Assembly (NCBI GenBank): GCA_005804885.1
Contig: SYOX01000236.1
Coordinates: 1 to 33,171 of the forward strand
DNA length: 33,171 nucleotides
Direction of reading: 5' to 3'
Source of the DNA: Pseudomonadota bacterium
Lineage (GTDB): Bacteria; Myxococcota_A; Bradymonadia; Bradymonadales; GCA-2716585
Shown here in pieces: positions 6,266-13,125 of this stretch. The translations under genes and the position numbers were made by a program. The notes under the pieces were generated by a model. That model saw only the letters and a program-made list of their open reading frames with translations, had not been told where the DNA came from and did no database searches. Position 1 is the first letter of the stretch. The number at the start of each line of letters is the position of its first letter.

Positions 6266-6694
6266 TCAGCGCACGTCGATCCCGAGCTCTTTCTTGAGCC
6301 TGGCCACGATCGCGAAGTAGGTGTTGCGGTTGTAGGGCTGGTTGAGGATGTGGAAGTCCTTGCGCACGAGCCCCACGCAGCCGAAGCAGAAGGTGCAGTC
6401 GGCGCAGTTCTGGCTCAGGATGAGGTAGGAGGAGCCGGTGCAGCCCTTGGACTGGACGCAGTAGCTGCTTTTGTGGGTGTCGACGCAGTCCTGGCAGTGG
6501 GTGCAGTGGGTGCAGTTGGCGCAGCGTGCGCAGTAGGTGCACTTGTAGCAGAGGGTGCAGCTTGTGCAGAACATGCACTCGGTGCAGCGCTCGCAGCCCT
6601 CGCTGCGGTAGGAGCCGGGGTTGTCGCCGCTGGACTTGAACTGCCGCTCAAGCTCCCCGAGCGACTTGAGGAAGTCCCGCTTGTTGATCTCCAT
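6266..6694 (-). CDS. Cysteine-ladder protein, (C-x-x)n repeats
   Basis: A 142-residue protein with 19 cysteines. Thirteen lie at exactly every third residue (C34 to C70: C-E-R-C-T-E-C-M-F-C and so on); four more at period 3 (C97, C100, C103, C106), with C79 and C85 between. The intervening residues are often Thr, Tyr, His, Ala or Arg. No signal peptide or membrane segment, so it should be cytosolic, where cysteines stay reduced and can bind metal. The C-terminal part (GCVGLVRKDFHILNQPYN, then a helix FAIVARLKKELG) recalls a motif 'gC.gL..k.Y.ilN..y..e.Y' seen in other Cys-rich bacterial proteins of unknown role. ATG at 6694 is the only plausible start; GGAGG lies 15 bases upstream, which is far. 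It heads a probable operon with the two cNMP-fold genes. Zinc or Fe-S binding is inference; no function is known to me. Confidence 0.85.
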   Translation of the reverse strand: MEINKRDFLKSLGELERQFKSSGDNPGSYRSEGCERCTECMFCTSCTLCYKCTYCARCANCTHCTHCQDCVDTHKSSYCVQSKGCTGSSYLILSQNCADCTFCFGCVGLVRKDFHILNQPYNRNTYFAIVARLKKELGIDVR

Positions 6695-6736
6695 GGTCTT
6701 GATGCTGGCCTCCGTCGCGCCTGTCCTGCGCGGTCA

Positions 6737-6765
6737 AGGTATCGCAAGGGTGGCAGGGGCGGCAA
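6737..6765 (-). promoter_or_regulatory. Weak candidate promoter for the cysteine-ladder operon
   Basis: On the minus strand TTGCCG (6765-6760), 17 bases, then ATACCT (6742-6737), about 42 bases before the ATG at 6694. The -35 is 4 of 6; the -10 is poor. Confidence 0.3.
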
Positions 6766-6795
6766 GCCGATCCGAGGGCGTCGCGCCCAGAAGAT

Positions 6796-6825
6796 CGCCC
6801 TGGTCGCCGCTCGGCGATCAGGGCG
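6796..6825 (-). terminator. Strong hairpin overlapping the kamA stop codon
   Basis: Arms 6796-6809 and 6812-6825 (CGCCCTG, one mismatch, TCGCCG / CGGCGA, CAGGGCG) form a 14-position stem with one non-pair and a minimal loop. The TGA of the aminomutase gene (6820-6818) lies within the stem. No U-tract follows, so it may be a Rho-independent-like stop lacking U's or an RNA 3'-end protector separating this gene from the cysteine-ladder operon. Confidence 0.45.
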
Positions 6826-7933
6826 CCACGTCGTGGAATTGAAAGAGGCGGCCTTCGAAGTTGCGGAAGGTGACCCAGGGCCCGTCGGTGGCGACGCGGT
6901 ACTGGGGCAGCAGCGAGACCTTGCCGCCGCCGCCGGGCAGGTCGATGACGAAGTGGGGCACGGCCATGCCCGAGGCCCAGCCGCGCAGGCGGTCGATGAT
7001 CTCCACGCCGCGGGCCAGCGGGGTGCGGAAGTGGGTGATCCCCTCGGCCATGTCGCACTGGAAGATGTAATAGGGGCGGCATCGGTGCCGCAGCAGCCAC
7101 CGGTTGAGCTCAAGGACGGCCTCGGCGTCGTCGTTGACGCCCTTGAGCAGGACCATCTGGTTGCCCAGGACGCAGCCGGCGTCGGCCAGGCGCTCCAGGG
7201 CCAGGGCGGCCTCCGGGGTGCACTCTGTGGGGTGGTTGAAGTGGGTGTGGACGTAGAGGGGGCGGTGTCGGCGCAGCACCTCGGCCAGCGCCGGGGTGAC
7301 GCGCTGGGGCAGCGTGACGGGGTTGCGCGTCCCGATGCGGACCAGCTCGACGTGATCGACGGCCAGCAGCCGGCCCAGGATGTCGTCCAGGCGCTCGTCG
7401 GACAGGGAGAGGGGGTCGCCGCCGGAGAGCAGGACGTCCTTGATGGTGGGGGTCCTGGCGATGTAGTCGAGGCCGGCCTCGATCTGGAGCCTGGAGGCCG
7501 CCGTGGTGGGGTCGGAGACCTTGCGCTTGCGGGTGCAATGGCGGCAGTAGACCGGGCAATGGTGGATGACGTAGAAGAGGACCCGATCGGGGTAGCGGTG
7601 GGTGATGCCCGGCGCGGGCATATGGTCCTCTTCGGCCAGCGGGTCGCGCAGTTCGAAGTCGAAGACCTCCAGCTCGCCGGCCTGGGGGACGGCTTGCTGG
7701 CGGATCGGGCAGCGGGGGTCTTGTGGGTCCATCAGGGCCGCGTAGTAGGGCGTGATCGACACGCGGAACTGCCCCTGGCTCTGGATGAAGGCCTCCCGCT
7801 CGCCCTCGGTCAGGTCGATGAGGGCTTCGAGCTGGTCCAGTCGGGTGATCCGGTTCTGCTGCTGCCAGGTCCAGTCGTCCCAGAGGGCCTCTGGCACGTC
7901 GCGCCACATCGCCGGGCGCTCAGAGTCTTGCAT
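6818..7933 (-). CDS. kamA: Lysine 2,3-aminomutase family radical-SAM enzyme
   Basis: A 371-residue radical SAM/PLP enzyme. The 4Fe-4S cluster motif is C126-P-V-Y-C130-R-H-C133; GGDPLSLSDERL at 171-182 is the SAM-binding GGDPL motif; the PLP lysine is K338 in DLPGGGGK; D294 (FQCD) and D331 sit at the spacing of the two aspartates that hold the lysine side-chain amine in clostridial KamA. The enzyme would convert L-lysine to beta-lysine (a compatible solute precursor) or, as EpmB does, act for elongation factor P modification. The C-terminal zinc-binding extension of long KamA proteins is absent, which leaves EpmB-like function possible; no efp or epmA gene lies in the window. ATG at 7933 is 5 bases after the stop of the upstream FGE-like gene, implying coupling. 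An ORF extending further upstream in this frame is a shadow of that gene. Confidence 0.9.
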   Translation of the reverse strand: MQDSERPAMWRDVPEALWDDWTWQQQNRITRLDQLEALIDLTEGEREAFIQSQGQFRVSITPYYAALMDPQDPRCPIRQQAVPQAGELEVFDFELRDPLAEEDHMPAPGITHRYPDRVLFYVIHHCPVYCRHCTRKRKVSDPTTAASRLQIEAGLDYIARTPTIKDVLLSGGDPLSLSDERLDDILGRLLAVDHVELVRIGTRNPVTLPQRVTPALAEVLRRHRPLYVHTHFNHPTECTPEAALALERLADAGCVLGNQMVLLKGVNDDAEAVLELNRWLLRHRCRPYYIFQCDMAEGITHFRTPLARGVEIIDRLRGWASGMAVPHFVIDLPGGGGKVSLLPQYRVATDGPWVTFRNFEGRLFQFHDVAP

Positions 7934-7938
7934 GGGTC

Positions 7939-9423
7939 TCACGGGGTTGAAGGCGCGGTGGCCTTGGGGGCGTTGTCTGGGCTCGGGTTGGCGGCGCAGC
8001 GGAAGCCGACGTCGGTGCGTCGGGCATCGGCGGGCACCCAGAGGCGAGCGGTGACGCGCAGATCGAGCGGCCCGGAGCGCCAGGAGCCGCCGCGGGCGGC
8101 CCCCATCAGCGCCTCGTCGCTCTGCTCGGCGGCGACCCACTCGGCGACATTGCCGGCGGCGTCGAGCAGCCCGCTGGGGGAGGCGCCGCGGGGAAAGGCG
8201 CCGACGGGGGCGGTGTCGACGTGGCCGTCGAGCTTGCCGGCGATGGAGACTCTGGCCATGTCGCGCTCGCCCCAGTTGGCCAGCTCGGGGTTCCAGTTCG
8301 TGCCCCAGGGCAGGGTGTAGCCATTGCGGCCGCGGGCGGCCTTCTCCCACTCGTCGGGGGTCGGCAGCCGCCCGCCGGCGAAGGCGCAGTAGGCGGCGGC
8401 CTCCGAGCGCGTGACGCACACGACCGGCGCGTCGGCCCTGGCCAGCGTCCTGGGGACGCGGCGGAAGGGCATCTTGCCCTGGAGCGTCCAGTTCTCGCAG
8501 GCGTCGGTGTTGACGGGCTTGCAGCGGCCGGCCTGGACGCAGCGGCCCCAGTCGTCGTTGGCGACCTCCACCCGGTCGATCTCAAACGCGCCTACATCCA
8601 CCGCCTTCTGAGGCACCTCGCCTTTGAGCGCGATCTCCTCCTTGCACTCGGTCTCGGGGTTCTCAGCCATCTTCTTGCAGCTCTGGCTGAACATGAGCCT
8701 GTAGTCGTTGGCGAGGCCGCGCAGGTAGGGCCCGGCGGGGACGAGGACGCGGCCGCGGGGGCGCTCGGCGGCGCGCTTGTCGCCGTCGCCGCTGGTCTGG
8801 AGGGTGAAGAAGAGGGCGACGGTGGCCGCCAGCAGCAGGACGAGGGCGCCGAGGAGCCCGGCGAGCGCCCTGTTGGAGAGGGCGCGGGCGGGGGGGGTGG
8901 GCTCGGGCTTCGGGTCGGGTCGAAGGGCGGCCTCCGGAGAGAAGCTCATGGGCTGCGTCCTGCGGAGGTCGCTGATCGCCCTGGCCGAGGCCCGAACATC
9001 ACCGGGGGGGGCTTCGGAGGCGGGCTCGGGCGGCGTCTGGACGGCCTTGAGGCCCTCGACGAGGGTGTTGCGGGCGCTGGCGCCGCGCAGCGAGCCGCCG
9101 ACGCTCAGGGGGTTGAGCACGTCGGCGTCGGCGCCGTCGGTGTTGCCGCTGATCCTGGCGTCGAGCGCGCCGGAGATGCTCTCAAGCCGGATGCCTTGCG
9201 GGGGCTCGTCGCGGCTGAGCTCGGCGGCCAGCGCGATCTCGTCGATCGCGGGCGTGGTCTCGCTGGCGGGCCTGAGGGGGAGGAGATCGGTGAGGTCGAC
9301 GCCCTGGTCGAAGGTCACCGTGGGAGCCTCGTCGAGCCCTCGGGACTTGAGCGGGCGGCCGCAGCGCGTGCAATGGGTGGCCCTGGTCGTGTTCTTGAGG
9401 GCGCATGTGGGGCAGAGGGTCAT
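7939..9423 (-). CDS. Zinc-ribbon / TM / FGE-sulfatase-domain membrane protein
   Basis: The 494-residue product has three parts. Residues 1-25 are a zinc ribbon, C4-P-T-C7 and C18-T-R-C21-G. A 160-residue low-complexity cytosolic linker follows. One membrane segment lies at about 186-208 (ALAGLLGALVLLLAATVALF). From about 226 to 480 is a periplasmic formylglycine-generating-enzyme-like (SUMF1) domain: VPAGPYLRG, IDRVEVANDDWGRCVQAGRC, RLPTPDEWEKAARG, LDAAGNVAEWV, ARGGSWRSGP and VGFRCA at the end. In this bacterial group the fold is often used as a binding module; I see no basis to claim sulfatase activation and no sulfatase gene is nearby. Several Cys pairs (for example C-K-K and C-V-T) could form disulfides. 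The gene precedes kamA by 5 bases; a shared pathway is not obvious. Confidence 0.9.
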   Translation of the reverse strand: MTLCPTCALKNTTRATHCTRCGRPLKSRGLDEAPTVTFDQGVDLTDLLPLRPASETTPAIDEIALAAELSRDEPPQGIRLESISGALDARISGNTDGADADVLNPLSVGGSLRGASARNTLVEGLKAVQTPPEPASEAPPGDVRASARAISDLRRTQPMSFSPEAALRPDPKPEPTPPARALSNRALAGLLGALVLLLAATVALFFTLQTSGDGDKRAAERPRGRVLVPAGPYLRGLANDYRLMFSQSCKKMAENPETECKEEIALKGEVPQKAVDVGAFEIDRVEVANDDWGRCVQAGRCKPVNTDACENWTLQGKMPFRRVPRTLARADAPVVCVTRSEAAAYCAFAGGRLPTPDEWEKAARGRNGYTLPWGTNWNPELANWGERDMARVSIAGKLDGHVDTAPVGAFPRGASPSGLLDAAGNVAEWVAAEQSDEALMGAARGGSWRSGPLDLRVTARLWVPADARRTDVGFRCAANPSPDNAPKATAPSTP

Positions 9424-9465
9424 CGCGGGAGGCTCTCGAAGGGCTCATCCATTGAAGGCAAGCCC

Positions 9466-9494
9466 TGTATAGCGCAGGTCGGGCGCCGTGTCGC
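9466..9494 (-). promoter_or_regulatory. Candidate sigma-70 promoter for the FGE-like/kamA operon
   Basis: On the minus strand GCGACA (9494-9489), 17 bases, TATACA (9471-9466). Matches are 4 of 6 and 4-5 of 6 with ideal spacing; the transcript would start about 35 bases before the ATG at 9423. Confidence 0.5.
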
Positions 9495-9543
9495 CTCTGA
9501 GTGGGGCGATCGGGGACTTCAACGTGTCGGGAGCGGCGGCGCG

Positions 9544-9573
9544 TTGACAGGCGAGATTTCAGGCCACTATCAT
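9544..9573 (+). promoter_or_regulatory. Sigma-70 promoter for the lipoprotein gene
   Basis: A perfect TTGACA (9544-9549), an 18-base spacer and TATCAT (9568-9573, 5 of 6), about 58 bases before the ATG at 9631. It is the best promoter match in the window and is back to back with the minus-strand candidate at 9466-9494. Confidence 0.75.
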
Positions 9574-9630
9574 CGCGCTCTTGACCCGGCGACACTTCGG
9601 AGCGGGAGACATCGAGAGGATGGTGACACG

Positions 9631-10302
9631 ATGAAGCGATTTTTTCTCTGCATGAGCCTGGTGGCGTGCCTCGGTCTGGGGGCAGGTTGTGACAAGAAGA
9701 CCGAGGCGCCCGTGAGCGCGCCCGAGGCCGACAAGCCGGCGGAGCCCGCCGTCGATGCGGCCAAGGCCGACGCGGCCAAGGCGGCCGACGCGGCCAAGGA
9801 CGACGCGGCCAAGGACGGCGAGGTCAAGGACGCGCCCGAGGAGCCCGCCGCCCCCTCGACGCCGGACGGCCAGGGGGGCCAGCTGGTCCAGAGCGAGCTT
9901 TACAAGGTGAAGTTCACGGTCCCGGCCGACTGGAAGGTCAGCAAGGGCCCGACGGGCGTGTCGGTCAATTCGGCCGACGACGGGGTGCAGATGCTGGTGG
10001 CCGGCTCCCAGAGCCAGGACGTCCTTGAGGCGGTCCTGCGGGATCTCAAGACCAGCGTCTCCTTCAAGGATCTCAAGATCGAGAAGCAGGGCGCGACGGT
10101 GGTCAACGGCCTGGCGGGCATCCGCGGGGAGGGCGACGCGACGCTGGTGGACGGCGAGAAGGAGTCGCCCATCCACTTCGTCGCTTTTCTGGCCAAGGTC
10201 GACGAGCTGTCGGTCTCGATGGTGATCTTCTCGTCCCAGGAGCGATACACGAAGGACCTGGAGATCATCGAGGGCGTCCTGAACACGTTGGACAAGCTCT
10301 GA
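9631..10302 (+). CDS. Lipoprotein with Ala/Lys/Asp-rich linker and PsbP/DUF1795-like domain
   Basis: A 223-residue lipoprotein. The signal MKRFFLCMSLVACLGLGAGC places the acylated Cys at 20, followed by D-K-K; the Asp at +2 would favour inner-membrane retention by the E. coli rule, though that rule may not hold here. Residues 25-82 are a repetitive helix-like linker of AAK/DAAK units. Residues 88-223 form one domain beginning YKVKFTVPADWKVSKG and containing GLAGIRGEGDATL, FVAFLAKVDELSVSMVIF and a C-terminal helix, resembling the PsbP/DUF1795 fold. ATG is at 9631 with GAGAGGA about 10 bases upstream; longer open frames upstream are not coding. It lies between a strong promoter and dnaB, but a hairpin after the stop and a separate dnaB promoter suggest an independent unit. 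Confidence 0.88.
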   Translation: MKRFFLCMSLVACLGLGAGCDKKTEAPVSAPEADKPAEPAVDAAKADAAKAADAAKDDAAKDGEVKDAPEEPAAPSTPDGQGGQLVQSELYKVKFTVPADWKVSKGPTGVSVNSADDGVQMLVAGSQSQDVLEAVLRDLKTSVSFKDLKIEKQGATVVNGLAGIRGEGDATLVDGEKESPIHFVAFLAKVDELSVSMVIFSSQERYTKDLEIIEGVLNTLDKL

Positions 10303-10319
10303 GCCGCCTGAGGGGCGGC
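10303..10319 (+). terminator. Hairpin directly after the lipoprotein stop
   Basis: GCCGCC (10303-10308) and GGCGGC (10314-10319) pair across a 5-base loop immediately after the TGA. There is no T-run, so it is a weak terminator candidate. Confidence 0.35.
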
Positions 10320-10348
10320 CCTGCGGGCGCTTTGCGCCTCGGATCGCC

Positions 10349-10378
10349 TTGACATTTGTAGGGGGGGCGTCGTAGCGT
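10349..10378 (+). promoter_or_regulatory. Candidate sigma-70 promoter for dnaB
   Basis: A perfect TTGACA (10349-10354), 18 bases including a run of seven G, then TAGCGT (10373-10378) keeping T1, A2 and T6. The leader to the GTG start at 10483 would be about 97 bases. Confidence 0.5.
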
Positions 10379-10482
10379 CTGGTTTGTCCTTGAGGCTCGA
10401 TCCGGGGCACTTCGGCCTTCGCCGCGGCGCCCCTCCGGAGACGTCGATGATTGTTCATCCTCTTGATTTGATGGAGGTTTGA

Positions 10483-11808
10483 GTGCGTCTGCCGCCTCAA
10501 AGTGCCGAGGCCGAGCGCTCCCTGCTGGGTGCGCTGCTGCTTGATCCTGACGCCTTTGACGAGATCGCCAACGAGGTGACGCCGGAGGACTTCTACAAGG
10601 AGTCGCACCGGCACATCTTCCGGTCGATGCAGAAGCTGGTGGCGAGGCAGGAGGCGGTCGACGTGGTCACGTTGACGGCGCAGATCATGGACGAGGGGCT
10701 GATCGAGGCGGTCGGGGGCAAGGCCTACCTGGCCTCCTTGAGCAACGAGGTGCCGACGGCGGCCAACGTGGGCTATTACAGCGCCATCGTCGCCAAGAAG
10801 TCGATGTTGCGCAAGCTCATCGGGCTCTCCGGCGAGATCTCCGAGGAGTGCTACGGGGAGGTCGATGAGCTCGAGGCCTTCTTGAACACGGTCGAGTCCA
10901 GGCTGCTGGCGCTCAACAAGGAGCGGGCGGAGTCGCGGGTCAAGAGCCTCAAGGAGGTCGTCAAGGCGGCCTACTTCCACATCGAGCAGCTCTACGAGCG
11001 GGAGGAGAAGATCACGGGGGTGGCCTCGGGCTTCCTGGATCTGGACAACAAGACGGCCGGCTGGCAGCACTCGGATCTGATCATCGTGGCGGCGAGGCCG
11101 GCGATGGGGAAGACGGCCTTCTGCCTGAACATGGCGGCCAACGCCGCGACGCGCTTCGGCAAGGTCGTGCTCTTCTGCAGCCTGGAGATGAGCGCCCAGC
11201 AGCTGGCCATGCGGCTGCTGGCCAGCGAGGCGCGCGTCGACGTCAGCCGAATCCGCACCGGCCAGCTCAAGGAGCACGAGTGGAGGCGGCTGATCCAGGC
11301 CACCGCGACGCTGTCCAAGGCGCCCATCTACATCGACGACACCCCGGCGCTCAACCCGCAGACCTTGCTGTCGAGGGCCAGGCGGGTCAAGGTCGAGGCT
11401 GGCCTGGACATGATCATCATCGACTACCTGCAGTTGATGGGATCGTCGGCGCCGATCAGCAGCCGGGAGCAGCAGATCTCGGAGATCTCCCGGACGCTCA
11501 AGCTCATCGCCAAGGAGCTCAACATCCCGGTCATCGCCCTGGCCCAGCTCAACCGCGGGGTCGAGAGCCGCGCGGACAAGCGCCCGATGCTCTCGGATCT
11601 GCGTGAGTCGGGCGCCATCGAGCAGGACGCGGACATCATTGCCTTTGTCTACCGCGACGAGTATTATAACGAGGATTCCGAAGCCAAAGGCATTGCTGAG
11701 ATCATCATCGGCAAGCACCGAAGCGGATCGACTGGGACTGTCCAGTTGCGTTTTTTTCCAGAGTTCACCCGCTTTGAAAACCTCGCCCGCGAAGGCGAGG
11801 AGGACTGA
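10483..11808 (+). CDS. dnaB: Replicative DNA helicase DnaB
   Basis: The 441-residue product is a complete DnaB, the hexameric 5'-3' helicase of the replication fork. The N-terminal domain (residues 1-105) opens with PPQSAEAERSLLGALLLDPD, the family signature. After a linker, the RecA-like domain carries Walker A ARPAMGKTAF (204-213), SLEMSAQQLAMRL, Walker B IIIDYLQLM (311-319), REQQISEISRTLKLIAKEL, the LRESGAIEQDAD motif and KHRSGSTGTVQLRF near the end with the trans-acting arginine. No intein is present. The start is GTG at 10483, with GGAGG five bases upstream; there is no closer ATG with a site. It is followed by hup. A perfect 7-bp inverted repeat, CCTCGCC / GGCGAGG, lies in the last codons (11781-11800). 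Confidence 0.97.
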   Translation: MRLPPQSAEAERSLLGALLLDPDAFDEIANEVTPEDFYKESHRHIFRSMQKLVARQEAVDVVTLTAQIMDEGLIEAVGGKAYLASLSNEVPTAANVGYYSAIVAKKSMLRKLIGLSGEISEECYGEVDELEAFLNTVESRLLALNKERAESRVKSLKEVVKAAYFHIEQLYEREEKITGVASGFLDLDNKTAGWQHSDLIIVAARPAMGKTAFCLNMAANAATRFGKVVLFCSLEMSAQQLAMRLLASEARVDVSRIRTGQLKEHEWRRLIQATATLSKAPIYIDDTPALNPQTLLSRARRVKVEAGLDMIIIDYLQLMGSSAPISSREQQISEISRTLKLIAKELNIPVIALAQLNRGVESRADKRPMLSDLRESGAIEQDADIIAFVYRDEYYNEDSEAKGIAEIIIGKHRSGSTGTVQLRFFPEFTRFENLAREGEED

Positions 11809-11833
11809 GCGCGTCACCGATTTTTCGGCGCGC
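11809..11833 (+). terminator. Hairpin after dnaB
   Basis: GCGCG, a TCA bulge, CCGA, TTTT loop, TCGG and CGCGC form a bulged stem starting immediately after the dnaB stop. T-rich bases are in the loop rather than after the stem, so it may pause or protect rather than terminate. Confidence 0.35.
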
Positions 11834-11922
11834 CGCAAGGACGCAGCGCGCCCCCTTGACCCTGCCGCGACGTGCCATGAAGGGCAGCGGCAACTCACAA
11901 CCCTATGAAGGGAGGATCCCCC

Positions 11923-12201
11923 ATGTACAAGTCCGATCTCGTCAAGCAGGTCTCCGAGGCCACCGGTGTGAGCAACAAGGACGCCGAGGCGGTCCTGAAC
12001 AGCGCCATCGACGCCATCATCAAGGCAGTCGCGTCCGGCGACAAGGTCGTCCTGACCGGCTTTGGCACCCTTGAGCGCAAGACCCGCAAGGCCCGCAAGG
12101 GCCGTCACCCCTCGACCGGCGCCGTCATCGACATTGCGGCCAAGAACGCCATCAGCTTCGCGCCCGGCAAGATCTTCAAGAGCTCGGTCGAGGAGGGCTG
12201 A
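11923..12201 (+). CDS. hup: DNA-binding protein HU
   Basis: A 92-residue HU-family nucleoid protein: MYKSDLVKQVSEATGVSNKD, the central GFGTLERKTRKARKGRHPST containing the beta-arm entry, then GAVIDIAAKNAISFAPGK and a short C-terminal helix. The arm tip carries the usual basic and Pro-containing stretch. The ATG at 11923 has GGGAGGA eight bases upstream; an upstream in-frame ATG at 11905 would add MKGGSP and overlap that ribosome site, so it is rejected. Family members bend and compact DNA as homo- or heterodimers in the cytoplasm. A TTGACC at 11856 may be the -35 of its promoter but no matching -10 is visible. Confidence 0.97.
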   Translation: MYKSDLVKQVSEATGVSNKDAEAVLNSAIDAIIKAVASGDKVVLTGFGTLERKTRKARKGRHPSTGAVIDIAAKNAISFAPGKIFKSSVEEG

Positions 12202-12219
12202 GCTCTTCCTCCTGATCCC

Positions 12220-12250
12220 GGGCCTTGAGCGCGGGGGACCTTCAAGGCCC
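12220..12250 (+). terminator. Hairpin between hup and the convergent gene
   Basis: GGGCCTTGA (12220-12228) and TCAAGGCCC (12242-12250) form a perfect 9-bp stem with a 13-base loop, 19 bases after the hup stop and 44 bases before the end of the convergent minus-strand gene, a position typical of a shared terminator. No U-tract is present. Confidence 0.5.
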
Positions 12251-12293
12251 TCCCCAGAGCGTCTCTCGGGCAGGCCCGGGCCGAAGGGTCACC

Positions 12294-13085
12294 TCAAAAG
12301 TCGCCGGAGAACATGAGCCCTGCGGCGGAGGGGGCGAGCAGCGGGGAGAGGCGCAAGGAGCCCTCGGCCGGGGAGCCGCCCTCGGTCGGCTCGGCGGGGG
12401 TGACCTCGTCGTCGGCCATCAGGTCGACGACGATGAGGGTCAGGCCGCCGGCGATCAGCAAGCCCGAGACGCCGTAGCCGATGGTGACGGTGGACTCCCG
12501 GTTCTGGAGCTTCTTCTTCTCGGTCTCGAAGGCATCTGAGTCGGCGAAGCCGCCCTGCTCGTTGAGGTCGAGGAAGGCCTGCTTGTCGTCCTTGAGGCCG
12601 AGGTCGAGGACGAGGGTGATGACGGAGGCGACGACCCCGGCGCCGCCGACCCCGGCGCCGATCCAGGTCAGCGTCATGTCCCGATCCGGGGTGAGGCCCG
12701 GCGTGCCATTGTCCTTGTCGTCGACCTTCTCGACGCAGGTGCTGATGATCTGCTGTGCGGCGTCGCGGGCGCCGGGATCGATGTCCTGGGAGTCGATCGC
12801 GGACTGCGCGAAGGTCCTGGCGTTCTTGCAGTCGCCCTTCTCCGAGTAGGTGAAGGCGATGTTGATCATGTAGTTGGGGTGGGGCGACTTGAGGTTGACC
12901 CGCAGGAGGCAGTCGATGGCGGTGTCGTAGTCGCCCTTGTCGTAGGCGGCCTTGGCGACGGCCTCAAGCTCTTCGATCTTCATGTCGGCCTTGCAGTCTG
13001 CGTCGGCGAAGGCGAGCGAGGGCAAGAGCGTCAAGAGGAGGAAGAGGGCCATGGGGGGCAGCGCGGCCCGGATGCGGTCATTCAT
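12294..13085 (-). CDS. Exported TPR-like protein with two membrane segments
   Basis: The 263-residue product (ATG 13085) starts with a signal peptide, RAALPPMALFLLLTLLPSLA before FADADC. Residues 30-115 are helical and TPR-like (ELEAVAKAAYDKGDYDTAID and HPNYMINIAFTYSEKGDCK), with three cysteines likely to pair in the periplasm. Two hydrophobic segments follow at about 138-162 and 200-220, separated by a Lys/Glu-rich helix (DAFETEKKKLQNRE); the tail is acidic and Pro-rich. This layout, TPR then two TM helices, recurs beside Ser/Thr kinase genes in myxobacterial-type genomes. A TTG at 13121 would extend it by 12 residues but gives no better signal peptide. The start is 40 bases after the stop of the kinase gene, so they are probably one operon. 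The function is unknown. Confidence 0.8.
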   Translation of the reverse strand: MNDRIRAALPPMALFLLLTLLPSLAFADADCKADMKIEELEAVAKAAYDKGDYDTAIDCLLRVNLKSPHPNYMINIAFTYSEKGDCKNARTFAQSAIDSQDIDPGARDAAQQIISTCVEKVDDKDNGTPGLTPDRDMTLTWIGAGVGGAGVVASVITLVLDLGLKDDKQAFLDLNEQGGFADSDAFETEKKKLQNRESTVTIGYGVSGLLIAGGLTLIVVDLMADDEVTPAEPTEGGSPAEGSLRLSPLLAPSAAGLMFSGDF

Positions 13086-13125
13086 GGTCGATCGGTGGTC
13101 TCGGGTGGGAATGTGGAGCAAGGCC

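Noticed and set aside
6350..8320. Plus-strand open frame of 656 codons
   Set aside because: Antisense to kamA and the cysteine-ladder gene; Ala/Gly/Val-rich with no motif.
7939..9423. True formylglycine-generating enzyme for a sulfatase
   Set aside because: No sulfatase gene is in the window and the domain is tethered outside by a TM helix behind a zinc ribbon; the fold is often used without that activity, so the catalytic claim is not supported.
11781..11800. Perfect inverted repeat CCTCGCC/GGCGAGG as dnaB terminator
   Set aside because: It lies within the last dnaB codons and has no T-run; the hairpin at 11809-11833 after the stop is a better, though still weak, candidate.
9559..12108. 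Minus-strand open frame of 849 codons across the lipoprotein, dnaB and hup
   Set aside because: Antisense to three recognised genes; composition is Asp/Leu/Arg-rich without any domain. DnaB, HU and the lipoprotein on the plus strand explain the region.
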